The notes: generated from the sequence alone by a model not told the origin. A DNA stretch of 64,000 bases from Physcia stellaris (GCA_018902385.1 JABSSW010000023.1:434001-498000); one strand, 5' to 3'. Positions 49,925 to 62,616 are shown, counted from the first letter of the stretch. Program-made: numbers and translations.

Positions 49925-50550
49925 GATTCGATGATAGGACTCGGCCAAGCTTGTGTCGGGTTCTTGCTGCTGTTCAATAAACCTGGCCAGAAAGCTTTGG
50001 ATGCAAGTGCAACGGGATTGGTTCTATTGATGGTTGTTGACCGTACGTCGTTGATGCCGACTGGGTGGAAGGGCATCCGAAGAAAGAAGCGCTAAATGAA
50101 GAAGCTCGCATTTTCCGACAGTGACCAGCCTTTTTTCAAGACGCCGAGATATCTTAGCTGAGACACTATTCTTTTCCAAAGAAAATGAGTACTGCAGTTA
50201 TTTAGGCGTTGAAATCATTGATAAATGCACGACTTGACTGCGGCGCCGAAGAACCCATACCAGTAATTCCCCGTCATGCATAGCTAGAATTTATTCCTTG
50301 GCTCAAGTTCATGATGATTACATGTAGTAGTATGCAGACCGAGAGGCCACCACAAACCCCTCTTCCCTTTCTAACACTTGGGTCTATTGTAACAATAAGT
50401 TATACACTCCAACCCACCGGCACCATTATCGCCGAACCCTTGTCGACGTCCCTCATGACCCTAATTAGATAACAAACACGCAGAGCGACGATACACCAAA
50501 CGGCGCAGTCTCTCAGCCTAAAGCAATCTCCCGAAAGTTTACACCTTCCC
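49925..50550. other. Intergenic between convergent genes
   Basis: 626 bp between the glucoamylase and Rav1 stops. Nothing recognised. Confidence 0.45.
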
Positions 50551-53500
50551 TCAAAACCCAAAATTGTCCAACAAACTACTGGCGGTGGGCTCCTCAAACA
50601 CCGGCTTCGGCGGCGGTTTCCCAAAGCTGAATCTCTTCTCCAGCGGTGATCTAGGGCTAGGCAAGTCATCGACCACGAGACTGCTTCTTCTTCTCAGCAG
50701 CTTCCTCGGATCGGGTGGCGCGTCTTTGTCTGGAGGCGGCTCTTTGGGTTGGACTAGAAATTCCCAATTTCGGACTGCCAGGCTTCATTAGTGGTGCTTT
50801 CCTTTCTTTCTAGGATATCGGATTACCTAAGTCCAAAGCGAGTAAGTCACAGCCCATCCGGTCGTACAGCCGGGCATTCTGAATAACAAACTCCCATTCA
50901 ACTCTTGGTGAGATTTTAGAGGCGCCTTTCAATGTCTGTAAGGTTTTGTCACGGAGCTGCTTGTATAGAACTACCAGGGCTGGGTCACTTGATAGATAGG
51001 ATCGAGATCGTAGGTTTGGAACCTCTGGAGTTTCTACTAGCGTATAAACAGGTGACTAGTAGAGGTGTCAGTGACTTCCCTAGAAAATGCTCTGGGAGTT
51101 CATCTCTTACAATAAGCACTCGAACAGCCATATCTCGCCTGCCAAGCATCCAGAATGCCCAGGTTGCAAGCCATCGGTTCCCGTCGAAGGCAGCTTGTGG
51201 TAGGACTTTATCTTCAAGGAGAGCGTGCAAGATCGGACTTTCGTCGCCGTCATGTACCCTAGCAATCGCTACCGCAAGCTGCAGATCGTTGAGTTGGTTT
51301 ACACAGACGTCTACTGCTGCTTGCAGATTACCAGCAAGGAGGAAGAAGGAGGCAGCATATTCTGTAGACTATGGTCAGCCGAGTTCTTCAAGCGCTGATC
51401 GCTAAATATACCAAAGCGGTGTCGACCTAAGAGAGCGTAGGCGTTCTTCAGAGCTGCTGTCTTCCAACGTGGATCTTGGAAGTTATTTAACAGAAGCTTT
51501 TGAGTCGCTGACTGCTCGCGATTCCAGGCTGCCATTCTCCAAAGACCGGTCAAGACATTCTTTTTCTTAAGAGCTAGGTAGTAGAGACTGCAGTCAACAG
51601 GATTCTTCTCTTCCGTCTTGGTGTATTCGTTGCGAGCAATGACCTCGAATTGCGCTCTCTGCATCCAAAATCAATTAGAACCATCTGAGAGACCCGAGGA
51701 GAGATAATTCCAACGCTTACCAAAGCTGTTACATCGCTCATCCACATGAACATGCCACTTTCCCTTGCGTTTACCCAAAGCAATTTGCCCTGGAAATGCT
51801 TCGAAATCAAGTCCACCAAAATGTCTTGACTGCCGCTGTGAAACGCCCAGACTATTTCCCTCCAAGTGATGTTAATTCCAACTTTTGGCACCTGGCCTTT
51901 TTGAAGCATGTGTTGGCGAAAGAATAACAAATATCGCATCGCATTATCATCCATTGAACGTCTATGCTTCTCGGCGGTTGCAACACACTCGACTGTGTTG
52001 GCTAGGAGCATCTGCTCATGATTCGAGAGCTGAGGGATTGCCACCTTCGCCAGAGTTTCATTGAGTTGGGCAGCCAAAAGTTCAGTGACAGTCTCATCTT
52101 CCTCATCATCATTAAAATCAGCGTAGGAGGATCGCATTTCTTTCTTGGATACGTTGATGATAAACTGTTTGTTTTAGTAATTTCATCATGGAACAATAGG
52201 GGGTCTCATACCTCTCGCTGGGTATAGAATTCTTCAGGTGCCAAGGAGACGAAGCTGTCAAGGTCATCTCCTGTGCTGAAGAATTTAAGTGCTTTATGAA
52301 GTCCAACGACGATCCTCTGTACAAGACTCGCTTTACCGGCCAGGATACACTGACCAAGAAATTGAGGATGAAAAACAGGTAAAGGTCCATTCAACAGTGT
52401 AACCAGCTTAAACAGGTCCATGGCTTTATGTTCGTGCACCGGTAGCGATAGATCAGTGATCATCTGGTCAGATGCCGTTACGTCTTTGTCATACAGAAAG
52501 AGTTGATTGCCAGCCCCTATCACCAGATGACCGCTACCAAGCCAGGTGCTGTCTCCTATTGTACGTGGTGTGGACTCTTTGATCCTAATTTCTCTAATGG
52601 GTGCCCAAGCAGGACCAGTGCTCAAATAATCAAATCTCATCTGGGCAAGTACGATTACTTTGTGTGGAAAGCCGACTGCCAGAATTGATTGATCATCAGG
52701 GGTAGACGACCAGTCTAGGTCTTGAATCTGGTCCTGAGGCTCGTAGCGAGCTTCATGCTCAAGCTGTCCGCTACGCATGTCCCATACCGTCAAACCTGTC
52801 TTTGCTGAATCAACGATCGCGCTTTTTCGTATGGAGCTCGTGCTTGCAAGTGACGGTCTGAGAATACTAGTTTCGACCGTGGAAGTTATAAGCCATTTGA
52901 TGCTGGATTTTTCCATGTCCAGAGCAGCTGTCCAGGTACGAAGTACACCACGATCAGTATAAGACACCGCTACATCTTTGGCGAAGGCGTCGAAAAACTC
53001 AGAGGTGAGTGGAGGCAAACCCGCTGGATCAACAGGTAGCACGAAGGTAACGTCGTCCTGTAATCCCGTCTCAAACTTGCAAACCTGTTCGACGCTCGGC
53101 GTATCGTTGCCTTCCTGTGCTGAACTATCCTGATCTTTGGGAGCCAATAAAACCTTCCAGACAATGCCATGCATGGCCGAGGATATTGTCGCCAAGTGGA
53201 TATATGGAGATGTGAAACTCGGCTCAGGCAGAATTATGAGACAAAGCGGCCTCCCGACCAGCTCGTAATCGCAAGATGCTACCATGACCGCTCTTGAAGA
53301 TCGTGCACTCCAGAGAGCTAGTCTGCCGTGGTAAAGATTAACAACAAAATCTCCTTCTCGCAACAGACACGTCCGATGGATATGCTCAGAGCAAGTCAGA
53401 GTACTTGCTCGTACCAGCGCAGTCCCTGTTTTTGTATTCTGCTGCTTCCATATCAACCCTTCATTGTCTTCTGTACGTGATATGAGTGATCGTCCAGTGG

Positions 53501-54870
53501 CGCTTCTGATTATTTTTTTAATAGTGCTCTCATGTCCGGTCCACAGCGCCCTTGTTCGGACACGATTGTCACGGGGAGAAGGATCGAATAATTCGGTAAA
53601 CTTTGCTTCGAGCCATTGGAGTCTACCGTCGAAATGGTGAACAAGAACATTAAGCGCCGCATCAGAGCCTGGGTTGCAAAAAGTGAGAAACTGTACCCGC
53701 CTTTCGTAGGCGTGCTGGCTGCTTGTAAATGCAAGTCGGAGATCTTTGATGTGTGCAACATTGAATACGTTCGTAGTTGTTTTTACTTTACATCCTACGC
53801 TTTCCAGACCCCAAGCAGACATATGGCCTTCAGCATCAAGTACAATGCATAGTTCTGGATTTCTCTTCGCAATTTCAGATAGATGTTCTAGAGTGTGCTG
53901 CTCTAGATCACTGAGACTTTGTGACCTTTGGAGTGTTTGTTCTGTACTTAGGTCGAAATCTCGACTATGTATGAAAAAAGCATACCGATCTGACAAGGAA
54001 CACGTTGGTTGCATCCTTGGCTGGATTGACTCTATCATATCTATCTCTGCCCATTGTTGTAATGCTTGCAGACCATGAGGATTGACAGCCGCCCAGATTC
54101 TGACCTTGTTGTCGGCACATATCGAGTATAGGACGTTGCCATGAACATACTCACCATTCCGGCTATCGCGCCAGCGGACGCTGCTCACGGTACTTGGGTG
54201 GGAAAGGTATGTGAAATCGAACCCAGTGTCTTCAAAACCAAATGACTGTCTTCGCCAGATCTTAATTAGTAAATCATGAAAGCCAACAGAGGCGATCAAG
54301 TCGGCATCTGGTGAAAATTCTGCGATTTTGACTGGTTTTGGCAGCTTCCGAGTCCAGATCACAGACTCGTCTTCTGTGGTTTGGAGGAGCTGTAACGACG
54401 AGGCGCCGAGGAGGAGCTCATCGGCAGAACCCCACGAGAGGGCTGGCGTGCTCTGTGTTTCGCTCGTTATCTTGTAGGTGCTCTGTAGCGACCACTATGG
54501 CTAATATGAGATCGTAATGGCGTCGAAAAGCATTCTGGGTAGTACCTTGAGCGCACCCTCATCCTGCCCATAAGGTCGGTATACGTAAACCACCCTCAAG
54601 TCGCAAGCTGCTATTTTGCCAGTTCCTTCGCTCAAAGCGACACTCTCTAGCGCTGCAGATTCGTCATGATATATGGTTTGAGCGAGGGTATGAGGGCCCG
54701 TGAGTATGTTGAGCGCATTTCCAGATATATATGTCTGATGGATTTCATGTCAGCTTTCAAACGATTGAATCAGATTGGTGTAACCTTACCACCAGGCGCT
54801 GGTCCTTCCATTGCGCGGTACAGACTGTCTGCAAACGAGCTCGAGGCCTTCCGGGGAAAACGGCTCGCAT
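50551..54870 (-). CDS. rav1: RAVE complex subunit Rav1 (rabconnectin-3-like)
   Basis: The model is complement(50551..50774, 50827..51055, 51111..51361, 51412..51658, 51721..52164, 52212..54494, 54546..54734, 54790..54870), 1315 aa, introns 47-62 nt. It drives reassembly of V1 and V0 of the vacuolar H+-ATPase together with Rav2 and Skp1. WD40-type repeats begin near residue 40 (AEFSPDADLIASVGFHDLLI, LYSICADNKVRIW) and continue to ~700. The Rav1p C-terminal domain contains DPVNCSLY-type NPVDCSLYYLALKKKNVL, GLWRMAAWNREQ, RWLATWAFWMLGRRDMAVR and RLYDRMGCDLLALDLV. The final exon ends LLDNFGF. The whole chain matches the fungal family length. Minus-strand neighbour of Sfi1. Confidence 0.93.
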
Positions 54871-55498
54871 GTGTGTAATTAGTGATCAAACGTAGGTATG
54901 GTAACGGTTCCAAGCTTAGATGGGCGAGATCATTGTTGATACAGGTTCAAAGGCCACGAGATATTGCTTCACTGAGCGAGCACAGAGAGTAGATTGGCAA
55001 CTTTGAGGCAGGAGTCATGGCAAGAAATAGTAAACAACGCCGCCGGCAGCGTTCGGTAGAGCACTGAATGTGATTAACTGTGTCTATAAAAACGACAGAA
55101 AAAGAAAAAGCAGCCCGAAATGACAGATGTTTGAATCTGAACAGGTCATCAATCTGCGGGTACGTGACCTCACTTTGCAGGTCATCTAAGTATTGTATCA
55201 TACACATCTTGGCGCAGCGGTCTCCCGCCAGATTGATCTGCTGTGCGCAATCCTATGATAGTCTACAACATACTTATCGATCTAGGTTGCGTTGGGATAA
55301 TGGTGGTATTATAGCTATAATGATAATCCCAAAGTACGAAGCAGTGAGCATCACTGATCCAGTAAACAGAACAGAAGGGACATGGAACATTGCCCTTGGG
55401 TATCTTGCTATAACGAAACACAGATAAGTCCTGCCGCTGTATCCAACCGCGCGATGCCGCGATGCCAACGCCTATCATTATGTAATCATTAAATTCCT
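54871..55498. other. Intergenic, rav1 promoter
   Basis: 628 bp between the rav1 start and the Sfi1 stop. No element recognised. Confidence 0.45.
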
Positions 55499-58400
55499 TC
55501 ATGCACTTGGGGTTCTTGGTGAGACTTCGGGGATACTTTCGAATGCACTACGGCCTAAGTTTGTCGACTTTCCTAGCTCCCTCTTACGCTGTGATTGAGA
55601 GGTTGTGAATAAGGATCTTAGGCCTGATCCAAATGGCGTCCCTGCTGGCGTTGTAGAGGGCCCCAATAACTCTTTTGCCCTTGTCGCTCGTTTTGAAGGG
55701 GTGCTCAGATAATCGGAGAATAGTGTCGTACTTATGTTTGAATCTATCGCAGCTACCCACGGGCGAGGATCTAAACCTTGATGGACATGCGTCGAATCTT
55801 CCGCACGAGCCAGACGGGGCTCAAATGGGAGATCCACATCGAAAGACAGATCGCGGTTTTTAGAACCAACCGAACTTGGCTCACGCCTTGTGTGATGGTT
55901 TCTCTTCGCAGCCATTTCACGCCAGCGTCGCAACACAGCGACGGAACGACGCTTTTCATAGAATTTTTTCAATGATTGCGCGTTCGCCCCTCTTCCGCGC
56001 GTTTCAATAGCTCGTAGGCGAAGTCGGTGTAGCCAACCGAAAGCGATATGAGATATACGCATTTCGTTGTTCAATTGTGCGAGATCTTCCATCCTCCATT
56101 GCGCCAGGAGGAAATTTGACCATTGCCGAAGATACTGTCGGGCTATGCTTAGTGAATAGTGCTGGCTTGCTAGTCGATCATGCATATCTATAAGGTTCGC
56201 TCTACTTTTCCATTGATCAAAAAGAACAGCCCCAGTATTCAAGAGCCTTCGTTGGTCATAAAGATACGCTTGGTCGTAGCATCCTTGCCTCATATTCGTG
56301 TTTTTTTGCCACTGATGCAGGAATTTTGCTGCAAGTTTCATCTTGGAATTCTTCCTGACCTGAATATACCCGTTGCGGCGCTTCGACTTTTTCGACTCAG
56401 TAGATGCGATTTGCCAACTTTTTAGATACTTGCGTATTGGTAAATAGATTGCGGCTCTCCCTGCTTCTCTGTCAAGTCTTTGGAGATGACTGGCTTTCAT
56501 AGACCAAAACGGTAGTATTTCTTGGGCAATACGCAGAGCGTAGAAATTGAACGCTAGCTGTCCGCTTTGACGATTGATGGCGGTCTTCGAGCTCCAATGC
56601 GAAAGCACTGTCCTCGCAAGATTGTATTCGACAGTAAGCTTTACATCTCGACAGGCATTCTCTCGATGTTCCTTGCGCCCCAACAAAGCTGTAAGAAGTC
56701 TTGACATGACTCGGCTCTTGAGCCTTCTTTCACAACTTCGATGTACTAGACCGCAGCGGTGGGACAGCGCCCACTTATACAATTGCTCGGTGAGAACGCG
56801 ATCGTCGATTCTCTTCGCCAGGTATCCCTGTCTAAGGGCATCATTCCACTTCGTCCAGGAGTTCCTCAAAATCCGTAGCCGCCTAACATTCTCGGCCTGC
56901 CTGCTGGCTCGGTACCGAGTCACGACAACAGCAAAAGTGGTCCCAGCAACCCTCCAATCGACTATATTAGAAATCTGTTGCACTCGCGGTGCGTACCGCC
57001 ATTGTAATTTCCAGGCTTCCAGAGCGTGAACGAGACAATTTTGACGTTCGAAAGAGGTTGCCTCCCGTGAGCGCATCAGTAATGCTCGGGTGCTTTCGAG
57101 CCATTTCAAGAAAGACCACGTCACAATCTTCTCAGTGCGAAGATCTGCGACCAGCTGCTGCTCATATGAGAGACTATGCTGTCTTGAAGCCCAGTTTCCA
57201 AACAAATTTTTCTTCAACCTACCAGCTCTCCATTCAGGTGCTCGTCGCTCACAGAATGTCCAAAACCACCGCCAGTAAGCAGCCTTGACAACACATTCAT
57301 TGTGAAGAATGATGGCTTGCGTATAGGACGTTTCTGTCCGTGCATGGCTCTGCTTCCATGTCCGGAGGCATCTTGATAGTCGGTGCTGGCGGACTTTCAA
57401 GTCATTGATGATCGTGACTTCATACCATGCATTGAAGCACTTCAGCTCTAACAGGTGTCGACGTACAGCAGATGTTCGATCAACGTGGTCCGAGGCGATC
57501 TGTGCCCAGTGGGTGAATGCTTTGGCTAGTAAATAGAGATCACGGGCTTTGCTTGCTCTGCGCTCCAGACTCTTGAAGAAGTGCCTTGTTTCAACGTCCT
57601 TTTTTCTTTGGAGGAACTTCGTGTGCCATTGTTGGTAGCCTTGGCGCATGAGAATTCCCAGGTCATGCGAATTTGCTTGCCTTGCCATGCCCTTGTGATG
57701 AATCTTCGCCTCGAACCCTAAAGCGCACCATTTCTGCAGCATAGTGCGAGCAACATGGCGAGTGCTAACATGCCGGAAGATATCGACATCCCTCATCAGC
57801 TGGGTTTCTGTTGGAGGACGCAAGAAAACTTCTTGGTTTGCTGTGTAGGGCGCGTGTTTTGTGTCTGCCAATGGCACATGATTCCCGTTGAGAACGCCTA
57901 CTTCACTGAAGGATCGAGTGGGCGAGGAGAGACTACGGCGGGTAGCTTGGATTACAGAAGATGGCTCCCCAGGCAAAGCTTTAGTCTGTTTCGCTACGAA
58001 GCCCGGATGGCTAGAGTCAAAATCATTTGCGAATTCCTTGGCCGTCCGTCTCTCTTTGTAGGCCTGCGCAGCAAGGGATCGATTGAGCAGTCGTTGTGCC
58101 TGTGGCTTTTCCGTATCTCTAGTGGTTGCGCGTGTAGAGGGTCTCGGTGCCGGTGCATTATCCCCGTGGAGCTGAGAGAGCGAGGTGGGCGCCTGCGACC
58201 GGGCCAATGGCTCGACAGGTCGGATGCTGTCTTCGACCACATCGTAGAACGATTCAAAGGAGGCTCGCCGAGCGCGTTTTGGGGTGTTAGTATTCGCCCT
58301 TGGGACCGTCGACTCTCGAACCTCGGCGTCGCGACTCCCGGCGGTATCCGTGTCCAGCGGGATCTCCTGCACACGACCCTCGTTGAAGTCGATTTCGATC

Positions 58401-58753
58401 CGAATCCCGCACTCTTCCAGTAGAGCTTCGAAACACTCGTACAGTGAACGTCCTTCCCTTGTCTTGTCTCCCAATTTGAGCAGGAATCGAAAGTATATCT
58501 GGTCATGGTCCGGGTTGATGCCATGCTGCGCAAGCACCTCGTCATAAGTATTGGCGAAAATAGCGCGGAAAGGTTTTGTTTCGACGTCTGGATGTTGCTC
58601 TGCAGAAGTGATGATTTGGTATAATATTGCGACATCTACGCCGATTAGCTAGGGCTTGTGGGTTTCCCTTTCACAGTACGCGCCTTGATTGGTAAGTGCA
58701 GAATGTTCTCCGGGGTTGCTGTTTTGTTCAGATGGCGGGGACGCTGGAGGCAT
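55499..58753 (-). CDS. sfi1: Centrin-binding spindle pole protein Sfi1
   Basis: The model is complement(55499..58635, 58675..58753), 1071 aa. Long helical half-bridge protein that binds centrin (Cdc31) and supports spindle-pole duplication. The N-terminal block ILYQIITSAEQHPDVETKPF precedes DHDQIYFRFLLKLGDKTREG. From ~residue 260 to 960 run many Sfi1 repeats with the LxxWxx spacing: MLQKWCALGFEAK, AFTHWAQIASDHV, CFNAWYEVTI, RCLRTWKQSH, TVLSHWSSKT and others. The tail is Ser/Thr-rich (SIPEVSPRTPSA) with possible CDK sites. Exon 1 (79 nt) is joined by a very short 39-nt intron (GTGAAA...GGCGTAG), the least certain part. Confidence 0.9.
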
Positions 58754-59342
58754 CGACAGATCCGACGCCTACTACGCGTTGTGGAAGGCATGAATGCATG
58801 CGCCACTGCCGTCGTCTCAGGGGTTTTTCTGTGATAGTTGAGCAAAAGCAAAAGCTGTGCAGAGAATAATGTGTCTATAAGTCGCGGAATGATGAATGCG
58901 ATAGTAAGATGCTGATGTTTTGTTGTGCTTCCGAGGGCAAGGGGAACGCGAGAGTGGGCGCGTCCCCACTACGATGGAAAGCGTATAGCGTTGGAAGAGA
59001 GGCTTGGCATGATATTTTCTTGAGCTTGCTACACCAACAACTGATTTCTTCCTGCCTTACGAGCACATATGCTAATGCCGTAGGGTATGTTTGGAGAAGA
59101 TTCACAGCTGATAAGGCATTCATCCAATTTATTGTTCGGCTCTCAGGATTCCTCCTCACTCAGCCCTCAATCGATCTTGAGGATGTACAAACGCACACTG
59201 ACACCAAGACCAACCTTTACTGCAACTTGTCCTATGTTCTAGTTGAGCACTTAATTGAGGCTGTACGTTTGGCTCACTCATGTAGAAACAGCTCCACGCC
59301 CGGTATGTGGCATTGACCCAATCAACGACATGCGTCAAATCC
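58754..59342. other. Divergent promoter region sfi1/coq2
   Basis: 589 bp. An open frame at 58909-59316 (plus) has no motif and is not called. Confidence 0.45.
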
Positions 59343-60668
59343 ATGGCAAGGTTTTCGATTTCTATGTTTCAAGCTTTGCAACAGCCTGCAGTCATGCACT
59401 GCCATATCATGAGGATGATCTCATCTCGTGGCTGGGCGAGCATTTGCAGAAAACATCTATCTGCGTCACAGCTCAAATTGAGGAACAAGAAGTGTCAGTC
59501 GCTCTACAGATCATCTACAACTTGCCGAGTCCAATACCGGATTGGGGTGTGTAATGTTATTGCACAAAATCGAGAATTTAGTCACTCTCCATCGAGCTGG
59601 GCCTTTGACAATTCATCAGGAAGGCATCCGATAGACTCAGGATCTGCTTACCCTCGCCATACTTCTCCACCGTATCAAATTCCCACGGTAGGATTGATAT
59701 CATATTTACCCCAATCTTGGGCTCCTTATGCAGAGCTCATCCGGTTGGACAAACCAACGGGGACCTACTATCTCTTATTTCCATGCCTGTTTTCAACTCT
59801 CATGGCCGCCAGTTATTCAGCAGCGCCTCCTCCTACAGTAGCCTCCACTTGCATACTGTTCGCCGTCGGTGCACTCATCATGCGAGGTGCCGGCTGTTCC
59901 ATTAACGACCTTTGGGATAGGGATCTCGATCCTCACGTCAGTCGGACACGACATCGACCTATTGCGCGAGGCGCCATCACTCCTTTCAATGCCCTTGCTT
60001 TCACTGGTCTACAGCTTCTGGCAGGACTAGGGATACTATCACAATTCCCAACCTCGTGTCTCTTCTATGGGGTACCAAGCCTTCTCTTGGTCGCAACGTA
60101 CCCTCTAGCGAAGAGAGTGACCCATTACCCGCAGGTCATACTCGGACTGACATTCTCCTGGGGAGCAATCATGGGATATCCTGCTTTAGGCGTAGATTTG
60201 CTCACGGATGCTACAGCATCACAGGCTGTTGCAGCTCTCTACGCGAGCTGCATATCTTGGACAGTGTTGTACGACATGATTTACGCTCATATGGACATTA
60301 TGGATGATAAAAAGGCTGGCATCAAGAGTATCGCTCTACGACATGCTTCCCACACTAAAGCCGTGCTATCAAGCTTAGCAGTTGCTCAAGTTGGCTTGCT
60401 AGCAGCTGCCGGAGTCGTAATGAGCGCAGATCCCGTGTTTTTTGTAAGCAGTTGTGGCTCCGCAGCGGCTACGTTGGGTCTGATGATCTGGAAAGTAAAT
60501 CTAGAGGATACAGGAAGTTGCTGGTGGTGGTTCAGATATGGAGCGTGGTTTACTGGAGGGGGCATCACTATTGGCTTACTTGCAGACTATCTCACTAATG
60601 TTAATCGATATAAAGGCGAACCGAGGAATCGGATTACGAGAAACAATAGCGATGATATCCGCTGCTGA
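59343..60668 (+). CDS. coq2: 4-hydroxybenzoate polyprenyltransferase Coq2
   Basis: Single exon, 441 aa. Mitochondrial inner-membrane UbiA-family enzyme that joins the polyprenyl tail to 4-hydroxybenzoate in ubiquinone synthesis. The two Mg-diphosphate motifs are intact: NDLWDRDLDPHVSRTRHRP (NDxxDxxxD) and YDMIYAHMDIMDDKKAGIKS (YDxxYAxxDxxDD). Between and after them are eight or nine hydrophobic helices. PYAELIRLDKPTGTYYLLFP at ~residue 126 opens the domain. The first ~125 residues are basic and Ser-rich, a long presequence. A GTGTGTAATG donor-like site near 59547 could hide a small intron there. The ATG at 59343 (MARFSISMF) is preferred to a non-ATG start upstream. Confidence 0.92.
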   Translation: MARFSISMFQALQQPAVMHCHIMRMISSRGWASICRKHLSASQLKLRNKKCQSLYRSSTTCRVQYRIGVCNVIAQNREFSHSPSSWAFDNSSGRHPIDSGSAYPRHTSPPYQIPTVGLISYLPQSWAPYAELIRLDKPTGTYYLLFPCLFSTLMAASYSAAPPPTVASTCILFAVGALIMRGAGCSINDLWDRDLDPHVSRTRHRPIARGAITPFNALAFTGLQLLAGLGILSQFPTSCLFYGVPSLLLVATYPLAKRVTHYPQVILGLTFSWGAIMGYPALGVDLLTDATASQAVAALYASCISWTVLYDMIYAHMDIMDDKKAGIKSIALRHASHTKAVLSSLAVAQVGLLAAAGVVMSADPVFFVSSCGSAAATLGLMIWKVNLEDTGSCWWWFRYGAWFTGGGITIGLLADYLTNVNRYKGEPRNRITRNNSDDIRC

Positions 60669-61240
60669 ATTATCAGAGACAAATCGATGATACTACAGCT
60701 TCCCATTCCTGTTGTCGAGTGGGTGGACGAAAGCTGACCGTCGAGTTACACCCCATGGGGCACGCGTAAGCGATATACCACCAGATGGGGTCGACAACCC
60801 CAATTCGATACAATGGCACCCAAACTCGAAGCCGCCACTTGCGCATTTGCTCGTGCGCGGGTCCCGGATCAACGTACAGTGATTCAGGGTGTCCAAAGCA
60901 AGCTCTATCATAAGACCAACAGCTGGATCCAGCTGTCAAGAAGCCATCGCCAGTCTGGATTACTACGTACCATTAGCACTGCGAACCACTTGACACCAGT
61001 TGGCGGTGGACTCGGTTCTGTCTCTCATCCATGGTAGTAATGGCGTGCTTGCAGCAGCCCGGCCGTAGATGTCATGGAGACAGTCAGTAGATTGCTAAAT
61101 GTTGAGTCATACTACAAGCAAGCTTACTTTCTTTTCGGGGACTGTATCCCATTTGGTGATTGGAGCATGCAACTCCGTAGTGCGTCTACCAAGATCTCTC
61201 GACGTTCCGGGAGACGAGGCCTGATCGTCGACATGGGTAA

Positions 61241-61324
61241 TACATGGTGGCTGCTCCTGCCTACATGGTGGCTGCTCCTGCCGACGTGGTGGCTGCTCCT
61301 GCCGACGTGGTGGCTGCTCCTGCC
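61241..61324. repeat. 21-bp tandem repeat, 4 copies
   Basis: Units start at 61241, 61262, 61283 and 61304. The first two read TACATGGTGGCTGCTCCTGC followed by C, and the last two begin GACG instead of TACA. The period is a multiple of three, so both strands stay open: Thr-Trp-Trp-Leu-Leu-Leu-Pro on plus and Arg-Gln-Glu-Gln-Pro-Pro on minus. No surrounding gene could be supported. Confidence 0.95.
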
Positions 61325-62447
61325 TGAAGATCGCCCAGGAGAGCCCAATGAAAGCTTGAACTGACTTCAGGAAGCAGGTCCCGACATAGAGCAACTGCAA
61401 ACTTTGGTGGCGGGTAGTTGGATAGCTCCATACCCAATTTTGCTGCAACTGCAAAAGGTCTTGCAGGAGAGGCTCAACAACGTCCTGCCAAAACTAGCCA
61501 GGAGCAGTCGCTAGGAAGAATTTCAAGGCTCTTTCAGATCCAATGGCCTCTTTCAAGCTTCCGTCTGAGGAGAGCCCGCCCATGACAGTGGGTAAAGATA
61601 AGAGCACTGTCAGCTGAAAGTGCCGTCGGGGAATCATCGCCTAATGAAGCGTTGTCGCCAGATGCCGCTCGGTCGTAATACTCATGCTGTAATTTGGGCA
61701 CTCGTCCAGTAATCCACAGATCCGGAGGGTTGTTGTTTCACCGCTGAGGAAGGATGATTGGGCAGTGACGGTTGGGTGTGGTCGGGATTAAGGTAGCGGC
61801 AACAACCTCGGCTGCGAACCAGACACCCACTACCTGACGCTTATCAGCACAGAGAAGGAAGTTCCTGCCTTTCTGCAAACACCTTCTCCTTTACGCCTCT
61901 CCCATCTCCCCTCCGCGAAGAACAAACCAGATCATTCCCCGCTCTCTCTTTCTCCATTGGCCTCCATTCGCCTTCTCTGCGCTCATCTCTGGCAGCCCGG
62001 GCAACCTTCACGCATGCCTGTCTAGCTCAAACGTTATGCATCAGCCAACAATGTCACATATCCTCCGCAATCCGGCTTCCCAACAAGGATGGCTCTTATT
62101 CGCTTTAATAATCAACTCGTCGTTAATTGCACGGCATCCCTCGAGTAACCAGCACGTGCATCACATGCATCGCACAGCGCTTTACAAAGCTCTCACTCTG
62201 CTGGCGCCCCAACTTTGCAGCTGCCATCCTGAGTATAGGGGACGCTGATCACCCTCTTCTGCTGGATCGCAGCTACCCGGGAAAGGCAGTGATTCAGTAT
62301 TTGTCGAAGATCACAATTCCGTCATTCGGGCACTAAGCTCATGGAGAACACGGGTTTACTGCTACTCTTGTGTACATACTTATCTGTGTGTCTGTGTTGC
62401 CCTGGATACAAGCTGGCGTCTTGACCTGGAGTTAGGCCAGTACACTT

Positions 62448-62456
62448 CTATAAGAG
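62448..62456 (+). promoter_or_regulatory. TATA-like element of the protease gene
   Basis: CTATAAGAG about 165 bp upstream of the protease ATG. If it is used, the 19-bp repeats fall in the 5' UTR. Confidence 0.45.
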
Positions 62457-62501
62457 GTCTCCCCGCCCCTCTCTTGAAGGCTACATCTTCATTCACTCTA
62501 C

Positions 62502-62577
62502 ACAAGCTCTATTGATTAAGACAAGCTCTATTGTTTAAGACAAGCCCTATTGATCACGAAAAGCTCTATTGATTACG
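62502..62577. repeat. 19-bp tandem repeat, 4 copies, just upstream of the protease
   Basis: Units at 62502, 62521, 62540 and 62559. The type unit is ACAAGCTCTATTGATTAAG; the copies differ at a few bases. The array ends 39 bp before the ATG at 62617. Confidence 0.95.
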
Positions 62578-62616
62578 ACACTTTCTCCCCGGCAACCTCC
62601 AGGACTACTCATCAAG

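Larger units (their letters stand above)
60669..62616. other. Long intergenic region with two tandem repeats
   Basis: 1.9 kb before the protease. It contains a 4 x 21-bp repeat (61241-61324) and a 4 x 19-bp repeat (62502-62577), plus a TATA-like element near 62448. I could not support any gene here. Confidence 0.5.

Noticed and set aside
58909-59316. 135-codon plus-strand open frame between sfi1 and coq2
   Set aside because: No motif and no sensible splice to coq2; sits in a divergent promoter.
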